A DNA stretch of 58,259 nt from positions 1 to 58,259 of the forward strand of contig JAAVXM010000033.1 of the NCBI GenBank assembly GCA_022790575.1. Reading direction: 5' to 3'. Below the pieces are notes generated by a model. The model was not told where the DNA came from, did no database searches, and saw nothing but the letters and a program-made list of their open reading frames with translations. The first letter of the stretch is position 1; every line of letters starts with the position of its first letter. Positions 34,960 through 44,680 of the stretch are shown in pieces. This DNA is from Clostridia bacterium (lineage in GTDB: Bacteria > Bacillota > Clostridia > TANB77 > CAG-508). The position numbers and the translations under genes are program-made.

Positions 34960-35913
34960 TTATATCTCCATATTACTAAATTTTTCTTTTATACTTTGTA
35001 AAATATTCTTGATTTCATTCCTATCTATCTTATATTTGTCATTTATTATATATTTGTCTTGCACACTATTGAATTTATCGATAAATTCATTATTAAAATT
35101 ACAATTTAAATATGAAAAATCTTTTATTTTAATATCACTACTAACTCCATCTGTTCTTATCTTTTCTTCTTCTCGTTTGTATCCAACTAATCTTTTTAAT
35201 TCTTGTTCATTTTTGAATAGTTCTTTAATTTTGTCATTGTTTATCAAAACACATAAATCATATATATGTTTTGCTGTATCAGTATATTCTTTTCTTGTAT
35301 AATAAAATTCTGCAGCAAAGACTTTATCAATAAACATTCTTTCTAATTTTATAATTTTAATTTTTATTGGTTCAACTTCAAAATTTTCTTTTAACGTTTT
35401 CTTTTCAATATCACTAGCATATTTATAAATAATCGGTTCAATTACTGTATCTTCACTAGGTTCACTAACAGTAAATGAGGTTGATTCAATTTGAATCTCT
35501 CCTGCTCTTTGCAGTGGAGCTGTATCAATATCAAATACTATTTCATAATCATAAAAAGCTGTCTCACTTTTTCCATATTTTATACTTTTTTCTTTATTTA
35601 AGATTAATCCTTCAACATTATAATCAAAAGCTGTTCTTTCAAAAGCTTTCTTTTTTTGAGTATTGCTTAATTGTTCATTTACTTTAACCATTAAATCTAT
35701 GTCTTCGGAAAATCTATTCATTGTATCTAATATTTTATATATCACAGTTCCACCTTTAAAATATGCTTGTAGTTGGTCTTGTATCTTAGATAATTCTTGA
35801 AGTATACAACAAACATAATAATCCTTTTCCAAGATATCTACAGAAATATTAGTTTCAATACCTATTTTGTTTATGAATTGTTTAAAAAGGTTTCTATCTA
35901 AATGTAATTTCAT
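34960..35913 (-). CDS. AbiEii/AbiGii-type nucleotidyltransferase toxin
   Basis: A 317-residue toxin of the AbiEii family. The nucleotidyltransferase signature is AYFKGGTVIYKILDTMNRFSEDIDLMV (GG...T plus D-x-D), followed by the metal-binding aspartate in YEIVFDIDTAP and the conserved helical lysines in IKLERMFIDKVFAAEFYYTRKEYTDTAKHIYDLCVL. Family toxins add nucleotides to tRNA acceptor ends or otherwise block growth in abortive infection. The gene starts nine bases after the antitoxin stop with GGAGAA as ribosome site, the usual type IV pair order. Confidence 0.9.
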   Translation of the reverse strand: MKLHLDRNLFKQFINKIGIETNISVDILEKDYYVCCILQELSKIQDQLQAYFKGGTVIYKILDTMNRFSEDIDLMVKVNEQLSNTQKKKAFERTAFDYNVEGLILNKEKSIKYGKSETAFYDYEIVFDIDTAPLQRAGEIQIESTSFTVSEPSEDTVIEPIIYKYASDIEKKTLKENFEVEPIKIKIIKLERMFIDKVFAAEFYYTRKEYTDTAKHIYDLCVLINNDKIKELFKNEQELKRLVGYKREEEKIRTDGVSSDIKIKDFSYLNCNFNNEFIDKFNSVQDKYIINDKYKIDRNEIKNILQSIKEKFSNMEI

Positions 35914-35921
35914 CTATTCTC

Positions 35922-36566
35922 CTATCTAGCAAGAATATATAATTTTTCTAATATCTTTTTATTTTTAGTTTCTCTTGCATATTTTATAATCTTTTCAAAA
36001 TTAAGTTTGTTTTCTTCAATAAAATTATATATAATTTCGTCTTCATTATCAACTTCTATATTAATCTGATCTTTATTATTGATAATATCAAATAATTGTA
36101 AATACTTATAATTATCATTATCTATCTTTATTTTAGGTTGTCTAATTATTACTCCTAGTTTTTCATTCTTATATTCATTATAATTTTTGCATTCATTGGT
36201 TACAATATTAATAATATTGGGCACTTGTGTTGTAAGTTCTAATTGATTAAATAACTTTGCACCAGTTATATATCCTTTAATGTTTCCATGTTCATCTTTA
36301 ATATATTTTTTTATTATGACTTTATTTTTATCCAGGGGCATTTCTCCAAAAATGTTTTTTACTGGTTTATAATAAATACCTTTATAAAATTGTTTTAAAA
36401 TATCATTTTTGCACATTCTATTTATAATCACATTTATATTGTTTAAAATATTAATATCATCATTTTCATACTTATTTATTACATATTGTTTTATCTCTTC
36501 TAAAAATAATGGCTCATCTAAATTACATTTATTAATATATTCATATACTATTTCATTATAATTCAT
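35922..36566 (-). CDS. AbiEi-like antitoxin
   Basis: A 214-residue protein upstream of the AbiEii toxin. The N-terminal 90 residues form a winged-helix region (EEIKQYVINKYENDDINILNNINVIINRMCKNDILKQFYKGIYY), then GYITGAKLFNQLELTTQVPNIINIVTNEC, the AbiEi/DUF6088 antitoxin pattern. In AbiE systems this protein represses the operon through its wHTH domain and neutralises the toxin. A ribosome site AAGGAAG precedes the start. A perfect 11-base inverted repeat lies just upstream. Confidence 0.85.
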   Translation of the reverse strand: MNYNEIVYEYINKCNLDEPLFLEEIKQYVINKYENDDINILNNINVIINRMCKNDILKQFYKGIYYKPVKNIFGEMPLDKNKVIIKKYIKDEHGNIKGYITGAKLFNQLELTTQVPNIINIVTNECKNYNEYKNEKLGVIIRQPKIKIDNDNYKYLQLFDIINNKDQINIEVDNEDEIIYNFIEENKLNFEKIIKYARETKNKKILEKLYILAR

Positions 36567-36587
36567 CTATATCACTTCCTTGTTATC

Positions 36588-36622
36588 ATATTATGAATTA
36601 TCTTATATTTTATTCATAATAT
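36588..36622 (-). promoter_or_regulatory. inverted repeat upstream of abiE-like operon
   Basis: ATATTATGAAT (36588-36598) and ATTCATAATAT (36612-36622) form a perfect 11-base inverted repeat with a 13-base spacer, starting 22 bases before the antitoxin start. AbiEi proteins bind such repeats to repress their own promoter. Confidence 0.5.
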
Positions 36623-36649
36623 AATAACATCATGGCATATTTTTTTGAA

Positions 36650-37417
36650 TTAGTCAAAAATACTTTCAAATTCTAAAGGAACAATATCTTCATATAATAA
36701 AATAAATTGTGAATTAACTTGTTTATAATTATGATAATGACCAAAATACCATTTCTTAAATTCACATTTTTCCGTTATTTTTTGGAAATAATCTGTTAAA
36801 TAATCCTTTTCAAATTTTCCTGCTCCTATTATATATTGAATACTTGTTGGACAACAATGTGAAACAATATAATCAACTTTATAGTTAGCTTTTTCTAAGT
36901 TACTCATACCATTTTGCATTTCTTCTTCAGTTGGTAATTCTAAATCCCACCACGAAAAATCTCTTATTCTAAAATAAGCTCCTCTTTTTCGGTATTCATA
37001 TATTCTCTCTTCTTCGTCCAAATTTAATATTCCATCTTGAATATCATGAGATTTAGCTCCACCAAATGCAAATATCTTTTTACCATCTATATCAAATATT
37101 TCTCCACGCATTAAGTGTAAAACAGAATCTCTAATTTTATGTACTTTTCCTCCATGCCATTCTTCTACTGGATAATCATTATATAATCTTGTATAGTTTT
37201 CGTGATTTCCATCAATAAATAAAGTGGTAAAATTTTTATTATTTAACCAGTATAAAGCTTCTTTTTCTCTACTACTTTCTTCTTCAAATGTCCATACTCC
37301 ACCAAAATCACCACAAATAATAACATAGTCATTCTTTGTCATTTCAGCTTGTATTGGAAATTTTTCTTCAGTAAATCTTGTGAAATCTGAATGTGTATCA
37401 CCTGTAAGGTAAATCAT
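36650..37417 (-). CDS. metallophosphoesterase
   Basis: A 255-residue calcineurin-like phosphoesterase with the full motif set: GDTHSD (residues 6-11), GDFGG, FIDGNHENY, then ...IVSHCCPT and FGHYHNYK. The enzyme hydrolyses phosphoesters with two metal ions. Many close relatives sit next to unidentified phage or defence genes. Its start follows the stop of the STAND ATPase gene by 32 bases, with only a weak GGATATG site, so translation is probably coupled. It may act as an effector or regulator for the ATPase. Confidence 0.87.
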   Translation of the reverse strand: MIYLTGDTHSDFTRFTEEKFPIQAEMTKNDYVIICGDFGGVWTFEEESSREKEALYWLNNKNFTTLFIDGNHENYTRLYNDYPVEEWHGGKVHKIRDSVLHLMRGEIFDIDGKKIFAFGGAKSHDIQDGILNLDEEERIYEYRKRGAYFRIRDFSWWDLELPTEEEMQNGMSNLEKANYKVDYIVSHCCPTSIQYIIGAGKFEKDYLTDYFQKITEKCEFKKWYFGHYHNYKQVNSQFILLYEDIVPLEFESIFD

Positions 37418-37449
37418 AACTTTATCATATCCATATTAAATATATACTA

Positions 37450-40400
37450 TTAAAAATAATCTTCTAAATATTCTCTTACTTTAATATCTATTTTGTATTT
37501 TTTATATACTTCTATTTCTGAATTGATATAATCTTTATGCTCCAAATAATCTAATCCATTAATAGAATTATTTAAATCATTTAAGAAATCTATTTTTTTA
37601 TCAATCAATGGTACTTCACTTCCAGACCAAGATGAAAAACTAGAAAAGAATGGTATCTTTTTAAAATCATCAATTGATTTATTATATTTTAAAAATTCCA
37701 AAATAAATTCTTTCTTTTGGTTTGAAAATGTATTGCATATAACATTAAAAATACTGTACATCTTTTCAATATCAGTATAATTTTCTTTGATGTATTCTTC
37801 AATCCATTTCTGTTTTCTTAATAATACTTCTTCTTTTTCTCCATGTTCACTAGAAAACATCTTTTCTATTTCAAAATAGTAAAAATTTTGTTTTTCTATT
37901 TCTTCAAAAGCCATTTTTATATAACATTGATAATCAGCTGTTTTCCAAATTTCATTAAATATATTATCTAATTCTAAAGAACGTCTCTGGAACTCTTTCA
38001 TATTATCAACAATTTTATAAATAAACTTATTATCTTTCTTTAAGATTTCTATTCCTAACTTCCCTTTATTATCTATAGAATTATATGAACCAAAAATATA
38101 CAAATCTTCTAAAATATCTATATTGTCAAATGATTCAATAATAAACTTTATTTCTTCTTCCTCAAAACTAGACCAATAATTGAAGAAATCGCTTATTACA
38201 TATGTTTTTTTATTATAATTATCCAATAATTGCAAACAATACTCTTCTAAAACGCCTTTTTTAACTTGTTCATATTTTATTAAAGTTTTTATATCTAAAA
38301 TATAAACTTGTTCATTACCTTTTTGCACATTTAATAAATCAAATACACCTGATATATCTTTATCTGTTATTATATTTATATTTTTGTAATACCCCTTTAA
38401 ATAGCAATACTTTTTATCGTAAGTATTAGACATTAATATTTTTAGAACATCTTCATAACTATATTTATTTAAAATTTTACTTATTAAAAAATCTGGATAG
38501 CTTAAAAAAGGTGCATTATAATTTATATATTTTTCAAATATTTTTAAAAACTTTTCTTCTTTTTCTTCTAAAATATAATCAAATATATCCAAAATTGATG
38601 TATTTATATTATAATTATTTAAATCTTTTTTACATTTTTCTACATTAGAACAGATAGAGAACAATTTTGAAAAATCAGTTACACTATAATTTTTCACCAT
38701 ATCTTTAACTCTGTTTCTTCTTTCTTCTTCGGCTTTTTTCCAATCTTCTCCTAAATATCTTTCATGTTTTAAAATGTGCATAATTAAATACTCTTCATTT
38801 TCCTTGTATTTTTCTAATACTTTTGGAATATCAATATTAGCAATAATACACTTATATTCAAACTCTTTTAATATTTCGCACTGGATAAAATTAGGCTTGT
38901 CCCATTTACAAAAGAAAATATCTGCTAAAATTTCCATATCTTTTTCAAAAATTCTTTTACTATCTTCATCCGATGGATAAATATCATAATTAATTAATAA
39001 CTTGTCAATCATACTTTTTAGATTATCAAATTTATATAGCTTCTTGATGGCTTTAAACATATTATATCTAAAATAAAAAACATTCTCACTCGCACGTAAT
39101 TGTATTCTTATATAATTCAGCGTTAATTTTTTCCTTGATTGTTTAGTTATATGTCTGTCATGTTTTAAAAAGTTTTCGATTATTTTAATTAATAAATATG
39201 ATAGGTTATATTTGTATTCATCATCTTTTAATATATTATTCATAAAAATTTCAATAATATTTAATTCACTTTTGTATTTATTATTTAAACTATGTTCGTC
39301 TATTCCTAGATTTAATATAAAACCAAAATAAAAATCCATTATCAAATCAGGTCTCTTTTTATAATATTCAATTAATAATTCTATTGCTTCTGAATTAAAA
39401 TCACCATATTTAAAATTAGATAAAATCTCTATTCTCTTGTCATCAATTCTTTGATTATTCTTTTTACTATTAAAATCAAATTCTTTCAAATCAATTGTTT
39501 TTGTTTCTTCATTTATTATTTCATTTTTTATCATTTTTAAAGCTTTAATTCTATCTACATTATAAAAATGATACAAAAACTTTGAATCCGATGAATATGG
39601 TTCTTTGTTCCAAGTATTTTTAATTTCTGAAATTATATAATCTTCAATATCTTTATCATAAAATATTTCGTATATCATATTTATTGCACTAATAATTTTT
39701 ATTATTCCATTAGGGTATATTTTTTCTATAAAACTTGATAGTGAAACCTTTTTATCCTCTGCCAACACTTTATATACTATATAATTTCCAAAATTTTGAT
39801 CACATATTTTAGTAGCTTTTCCCTCAAAATAATCAACTAATTCTAACTTGTTAAGCTTTTTTATTGTTTCAAAGAATTCTTCTCTACCTATATCCAGTTT
39901 TTCTATTATTTTTATTATATTTTCATCAACAAAACTTACAGGTCCTAAAATAGATATAATAAAAAGACATTTTATTTCAATTTCTGATAAATTGTTATCA
40001 CTTATAATCGGATAATAATAACTTTGAAAAATATCATTTACACTATTTAAACTTTTTATTCTTCCTTCTACAACACCTTTAGCAGCAAGAATTGCTAATC
40101 TGGGGTTACCATTTGATATTTCTAATATTTTCTCTTGATAATATTGATTTTTAATTGAATAGTTATCTTCAAGTATTTTTTTTATTTGTTCATCATTCAT
40201 AAGATTAACTGTATAAATCTTTGGTAGATAATACTCTTTTAATTTTCTAAGTACATTTTCTAATACATAATCTCTAACAGTCGCAATTACTTTAATTTTA
40301 CATTTATCTTTTTTATCTTTAACAAAATCCATAAAAGATTTTACTCTAGACATTTCATTAATGTCATCAATAAAAATCAAATAATTTTTGCCATTTTCAA

Positions 40401-41154
40401 TATAGTCCTTCAAATCATCATATATTTCATTTCCATTATTTTTAATACAAATACAATCCATATCCCTATTATCAGCTATATATGATTTACAAACTTCAAC
40501 AGCCAATCTTGTTTTTCCAGCTCCAGATTTTCCTATTAAAAGAATCATTTCTTCATTGTTTAAACCTTCTAATAGTTCTGTTTTCTCATTTCTTTCAATA
40601 AACTCAATATTTAATGGGGCATTAACGCTATTTTTATCATGTTTTTCTACAAATTCTTCTATATCTAAAAATTGTCCACTATCAACCTTAATATCTAAAT
40701 ATGTTTCAGCTATTGTTTGAAAATTATTTGCTATATCATATGACAAATCATCTATACCTATTATTTCTACAATCTTATCTTTGAAAATGGTCTTCAATTC
40801 TTCTCTTTGCGAAATATTAATATTATTAGATGTATGACAACATATTACTTTTTCTATTTTATTTTCATCAATATGTGTTTTATCAATATTATATGCATCT
40901 GCTATATCATCTTTTAATTTGCTAAAAGTTTGATTTTCTACTGCACCATACATTATTAGAATATATTTTCCATTATCTAATTCTACATATGTATCTGGTG
41001 TACCTTTGGTTGTTTTACTTGTTCCAGCTTTTGTTCCTAAACAAGTAATATTAGAAAATTTATACTTCTTATATAAATATTGATCCATTATTTCTTGAAA
41101 ATGTCCACCATTTAATCTTAATATAGCTTGTTGAATCTTTTCAATTTTTACCAT
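37450..41154 (-). CDS. STAND-type ATPase with N-terminal nuclease-like domain
   Basis: A 1234-residue protein. Residues 1-130 resemble a PD-(D/E)xK fold: GTPDTYVELDNGKYILIMYGAVEN, with PD at 53-54 but MYG where a catalytic ExK is usual, so nuclease activity is uncertain. The STAND NTPase spans about 180-430: LLIGKSGAGKTRLAVE (Walker A, 208-215), YLIFIDDINE (Walker B, 258-264), VIATVRDYVL and SNGNPRLAILAAKG. The rest is a long helical repeat array typical of sensor regions. This matches the plan of Avs-like antiviral ATPases. GGAGG six bases before the ATG at 41154 sets the start. Confidence 0.75.
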   Translation of the reverse strand: MVKIEKIQQAILRLNGGHFQEIMDQYLYKKYKFSNITCLGTKAGTSKTTKGTPDTYVELDNGKYILIMYGAVENQTFSKLKDDIADAYNIDKTHIDENKIEKVICCHTSNNINISQREELKTIFKDKIVEIIGIDDLSYDIANNFQTIAETYLDIKVDSGQFLDIEEFVEKHDKNSVNAPLNIEFIERNEKTELLEGLNNEEMILLIGKSGAGKTRLAVEVCKSYIADNRDMDCICIKNNGNEIYDDLKDYIENGKNYLIFIDDINEMSRVKSFMDFVKDKKDKCKIKVIATVRDYVLENVLRKLKEYYLPKIYTVNLMNDEQIKKILEDNYSIKNQYYQEKILEISNGNPRLAILAAKGVVEGRIKSLNSVNDIFQSYYYPIISDNNLSEIEIKCLFIISILGPVSFVDENIIKIIEKLDIGREEFFETIKKLNKLELVDYFEGKATKICDQNFGNYIVYKVLAEDKKVSLSSFIEKIYPNGIIKIISAINMIYEIFYDKDIEDYIISEIKNTWNKEPYSSDSKFLYHFYNVDRIKALKMIKNEIINEETKTIDLKEFDFNSKKNNQRIDDKRIEILSNFKYGDFNSEAIELLIEYYKKRPDLIMDFYFGFILNLGIDEHSLNNKYKSELNIIEIFMNNILKDDEYKYNLSYLLIKIIENFLKHDRHITKQSRKKLTLNYIRIQLRASENVFYFRYNMFKAIKKLYKFDNLKSMIDKLLINYDIYPSDEDSKRIFEKDMEILADIFFCKWDKPNFIQCEILKEFEYKCIIANIDIPKVLEKYKENEEYLIMHILKHERYLGEDWKKAEEERRNRVKDMVKNYSVTDFSKLFSICSNVEKCKKDLNNYNINTSILDIFDYILEEKEEKFLKIFEKYINYNAPFLSYPDFLISKILNKYSYEDVLKILMSNTYDKKYCYLKGYYKNINIITDKDISGVFDLLNVQKGNEQVYILDIKTLIKYEQVKKGVLEEYCLQLLDNYNKKTYVISDFFNYWSSFEEEEIKFIIESFDNIDILEDLYIFGSYNSIDNKGKLGIEILKKDNKFIYKIVDNMKEFQRRSLELDNIFNEIWKTADYQCYIKMAFEEIEKQNFYYFEIEKMFSSEHGEKEEVLLRKQKWIEEYIKENYTDIEKMYSIFNVICNTFSNQKKEFILEFLKYNKSIDDFKKIPFFSSFSSWSGSEVPLIDKKIDFLNDLNNSINGLDYLEHKDYINSEIEVYKKYKIDIKVREYLEDYF

Positions 41155-41233
41155 TCTTACCTCCATATGTTTATAAAAGAGCAAAATACTCTTGTAAAAA
41201 TACATTCATACCTTGCTTTTCTTTCATAAATTA

Positions 41234-42157
41234 TTAAATATACTTTTTAAAAGTGTCTCTCATCAATACAGCAAAATCTATTGTATTATTCATTAACTCA
41301 TTATAATTACTATGATCATCAAAATTCAAACCTTTTATACTATAAAAGATTCTTGATGCTTTACTATTGTCTAGTCTTCTCCAATTCAATTTAAATCCTA
41401 AATCTTTCTCAATAATATCCTTTTTTTCAAATAATTTATCAAACAATTCTTTATTATCAGTTATATACAATTCTACACCTATTAAAGAGTCTTTATTTAC
41501 TAATGTAATATCAATATGTGCCTCACTCGTCCCTATTGCAACATTATACCAGTGATCAGTAGTTGCTTTTCTAATATTGAATGGCTTTCCTCTTTCAATA
41601 ACAACATTGTTAAATTGATTCCAAAATTCCATTCTTTGAGATTGTGATCTATTCATGCTTTCATCTCTATTTGTAGACTTATTATTTTTAATAAAATCAT
41701 TAGGTTGTTCTACAACTTGAAACATAGGAGCTGGATCTGACTCTCCTATTCTATATGCATGAATTTCAATTAAAAAGAAATTAACATTACTATTAGTATT
41801 GTTATTTAGCCATTCGATAGAACTCCTATGTTCTTCTCTAGCCTCTTTTACAATCCATACAACCACTTTGGCATCTAATCCAGAAGCATAAGTAATAATC
41901 TTTCCTAAGTGATCATGATTTGAAATTTCAAGTTGATTTTCTATTATCACTTTAATTCCAGTTGTTTCATCTTTAGCAAATAAATCACATCTATATGATC
42001 CTACATATGTTTCTTTGCTTATATCAATTAATGTTAATCCTAATATTTCATTTAAATTTTCAATATTTTCTTTTTTAGAAAGCCATTCCGAAAAATCATA
42101 TTGCTCGTGTTTCCGTAGTTCTCTAATATCTACTTCTTTTAATTTTCCAATTCCCAT
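41234..42157 (-). CDS. DUF4268 protein with PD-(D/E)xK-like fold
   Basis: A 307-residue protein. The N-terminal half has the PD-(D/E)xK layout: SYRCDLFAKDETTGIKVIIENQLEISNHDHLGKIITYASGLDAKVVVWIVKE, with D, E-N-Q and a helix. The C-terminal half is DUF4268: RMEFWNQFNNVVIERGKP...DITLVNKDSLIGVELYITDNKELFDKLFEKKDIIEKDLGFKLNWRRLD. Such proteins are found in restriction and defence islands and are thought to be nuclease-related. It is the first gene of the operon, 79 bases upstream of the STAND ATPase. GAAGGAATG is the ribosome site. Confidence 0.82.
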   Translation of the reverse strand: MGIGKLKEVDIRELRKHEQYDFSEWLSKKENIENLNEILGLTLIDISKETYVGSYRCDLFAKDETTGIKVIIENQLEISNHDHLGKIITYASGLDAKVVVWIVKEAREEHRSSIEWLNNNTNSNVNFFLIEIHAYRIGESDPAPMFQVVEQPNDFIKNNKSTNRDESMNRSQSQRMEFWNQFNNVVIERGKPFNIRKATTDHWYNVAIGTSEAHIDITLVNKDSLIGVELYITDNKELFDKLFEKKDIIEKDLGFKLNWRRLDNSKASRIFYSIKGLNFDDHSNYNELMNNTIDFAVLMRDTFKKYI

Positions 42158-42182
42158 ATTTCATTCCTTCATTTTTTTATAT

Positions 42183-42669
42183 TTATATACAATCTTTCGT
42201 TTTTTCAATTATTTTATCCTTCCATAAGATAACACTTTTTATAGATATTTTTTTTATAACATTGATATACTTTTCCATATATTCATAATCTATAGTTTTA
42301 TCATCTTTTACTGGTAAATTAACTATATCTTTTTTTATCTTTTTTCCAGAAATAGAATTTCCCCACGAATATATTGGTTTTAAACTCTTATAAAGTGCTG
42401 ATACTAAATAAATAGCAATATTTTCAGATATTTTATCTTTATCTTTTAAATATAATGCCAAATTATGACTATCATTAGAAAAATATTCTTTTTCTTGATA
42501 AGTAATAACAAGTGTTTTTCCACCAATCATTATTCCATTACCTTTTTCAATTTGTTTCTTATCATAGTCAATATATGTTGAAACAGAATTATTATCTTCT
42601 CCTGCTGTAACATATGGATACTCGCCACTATTTGGTTTAATCCAGCAAGTATACTTCTCATTATATGTC
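42183..42669 (-). pseudogene. HsdS half-domain remnant
   Basis: The frame from an upstream TAG near 42667 to 42183 is open: TYNEKYTCWIKPNSGEYPYVTAGEDNNSVSTYIDYDKKQIEKGNGIMIGGKTL..., ending ...YMEKYINVIKKISIKSVILWKDKIIEKTKD. The pattern is one target-recognition domain plus the long helix of a type I/BcgI-like specificity subunit. The N-terminal half is absent and there is no suitable start; a downstream ATG at 42530 would give a 115-residue fragment. No HsdM or HsdR is near. Confidence 0.6.
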
Positions 42670-42789
42670 TATTTATCTTCTTTTTAGTACATATATTCTT
42701 TTAATACTTTATTACATTTTATACAAATCCACATAAATAAATTTAAAAAATTTATATGCTTGTAATCCAAGATTTTGTTGTAACTTTTA

Positions 42790-44289
42790 TTAATAAATAA
42801 AATGTAAATTCTCATTTTTAAAATAGTTATACATATTCAAATTTTTATTTATTGATAATTTTTCAACAAACTTCGTCTCATCAATAAAATCCATTGCATA
42901 TAACTCATACAAAGCAATCCATGAATTACATTTATTAATAACTATGGTTCTTTGAGAATCATTAAGAATCATTTTTCGTATTAATAGCATTTGTGCCAAT
43001 TCGTTATCACTTTTAATAATTAAATCAATTACTTTTGTATACTTTTTCATATTATTCGTCTCAATTAATAAATACGTTAGCCAAATAACTTCTAACTCAC
43101 GATTATTTTGTATATAGAAACCAATTAGATTTTGAAGTAATTCTATATCTGTTGAGTCAAGTGGCATTGTATCTTGATTTTCAATTAATAATAGACAAGC
43201 TTTTGCAAGTGATCGTTCATTATTTTTTATAATAGTTAAAAGATATGATTTATAAAGTATATAATCCGATACATCAATTGGATTATTTTCAATGTTTTTA
43301 AGTAAATATCTTATTGCACCTTTTATTCCGCTTTTTTCCAAATTTAAAAAAGTATTAAATAAATTCATTAATTCTGCATCATTTAGTTTTCTATTTGATG
43401 AATCATTAAATATTTTTTCTAAATTCTCTGTAACATAATAAGGAAAATCTATAATCTCAGTTTTTTCATGGTTTAAAGAGAAACCATATTTTTTTAAGAC
43501 TTTCTCAAAAGAGCTAATAACCTGCTTTTCATTGTCTTCATAAAGATAAACTTCATAATCGTCAACATAACGCGAAAACTTGATATTTTTCATTTTTAGC
43601 TCAATATCTATACGAGTTAAGATTCCTTCAGAAATTATTTTTGAATATTGTGTACCAACAAGTAATCCATTTGTCTGATTTAAATTTTGTTGGCGAATGA
43701 GTTCATCTAGCTTCTTATATTTTAAATAAACTGGATCTATATCTGGATCTTTACGACATTGTTTTTTGTACTCATCTTCTGCTTTTTCATATCCAAGAAG
43801 AATTGATGGGATCATATGGATATAAAAACTTGAAAAACAATTAGAGATATCTAATTTCAAAATTTTTTTGGCTCCAGTAGATCTAATTATTTTTTCAATA
43901 ATATTATCAATATAAGTTGAAGAATTAGAGTTAAATGATTTGTCATATGCTTGTTCATGTCTCACTATTTTATCATCCGTAGATAAAATAGGTGAAAAAG
44001 ATGAATTTTCACTTTCACAAAATTCTACTAATTCTTGAATAATATTTTCTTTCTTTATATAATTACTTAAAACAGAATATGAGCCAAACTCTGGAATAAA
44101 AATATTTCTTCTTGATTCATTAACATTAAATCTGCTCATAGTAAAACATAATGGTTGAATTAAGTCACACTTATCTTTTGGTGTATGTTTTAGAAATTTT
44201 TTAGAAATACCAAAACAAGGTGGTAGATATTCTGAAAAAAAACCTGTTATTGAAATTTCTTCTGTTATTGAGCTATAATCACGATTCAT
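42790..44289 (-). CDS. reverse transcriptase of a two-RT defence-like cassette
   Basis: A 499-residue reverse transcriptase. The palm has KKILKLDISNCFSSFYIHMIP (catalytic aspartate about 147), QTNGLLVGTQYSKIISEGILTRIDIEL and SRYVDDYEVYLY (YVDD, 241-244), all intact. The N-terminus has a conserved-looking segment ITGFFSEYLPPCFGISKKFL, and the last 200 residues are a helical region of unknown role. The type resembles the unknown-group (UG) reverse transcriptases of DRT antiviral systems; I could not assign a group. It is the last gene of the cassette on the minus strand, 391 bases downstream of the other RT. Confidence 0.85.
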   Translation of the reverse strand: MNRDYSSITEEISITGFFSEYLPPCFGISKKFLKHTPKDKCDLIQPLCFTMSRFNVNESRRNIFIPEFGSYSVLSNYIKKENIIQELVEFCESENSSFSPILSTDDKIVRHEQAYDKSFNSNSSTYIDNIIEKIIRSTGAKKILKLDISNCFSSFYIHMIPSILLGYEKAEDEYKKQCRKDPDIDPVYLKYKKLDELIRQQNLNQTNGLLVGTQYSKIISEGILTRIDIELKMKNIKFSRYVDDYEVYLYEDNEKQVISSFEKVLKKYGFSLNHEKTEIIDFPYYVTENLEKIFNDSSNRKLNDAELMNLFNTFLNLEKSGIKGAIRYLLKNIENNPIDVSDYILYKSYLLTIIKNNERSLAKACLLLIENQDTMPLDSTDIELLQNLIGFYIQNNRELEVIWLTYLLIETNNMKKYTKVIDLIIKSDNELAQMLLIRKMILNDSQRTIVINKCNSWIALYELYAMDFIDETKFVEKLSINKNLNMYNYFKNENLHFIY

Positions 44290-44680
44290 AAATTTATAGT
44301 CCCCCCTCTATTACTAACTATCAAGAGAAACAAAGCTTATTAATCATATACTTTAGAATGTTCCTCTTGTTATCCCTTCATATAAATAGTTGTATTTTCA
44401 TACCAATCACATCATATTTTAATAATTAGGAAAAGTATTTATTTATGTATAACTTTATGATAGACTACTATTTATCTCTTACTTTCCACAATTATATCAT
44501 ACTATGTGAATTATTCAAATATAATCTAGTTAAAACTTGTCTATCTACGCTAAGTCTCGCATTAACTGTGACCAAAGTGAGACAAATAAACCATACTCTT
44601 AAAATTAAAGTTCGACTTTCAATATTACGATATCTTTTCTATTTCTTCTATTCTAGATATTATATCCTTTGTATCCACCT
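44290..44680. other. gap between the two RT genes with a coding relic
   Basis: No intact gene. The minus strand at 44492-44620 holds a relic frame (ESRTLILRVWFICLTLVTVNARLSVDRQVLTRL...) homologous to the tail at 33786-33874. A non-coding RNA that partners the reverse transcriptases could lie here or upstream, but I see no strong fold apart from TTGTCT / AGACAA arms around 44539-44585. Confidence 0.4.
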
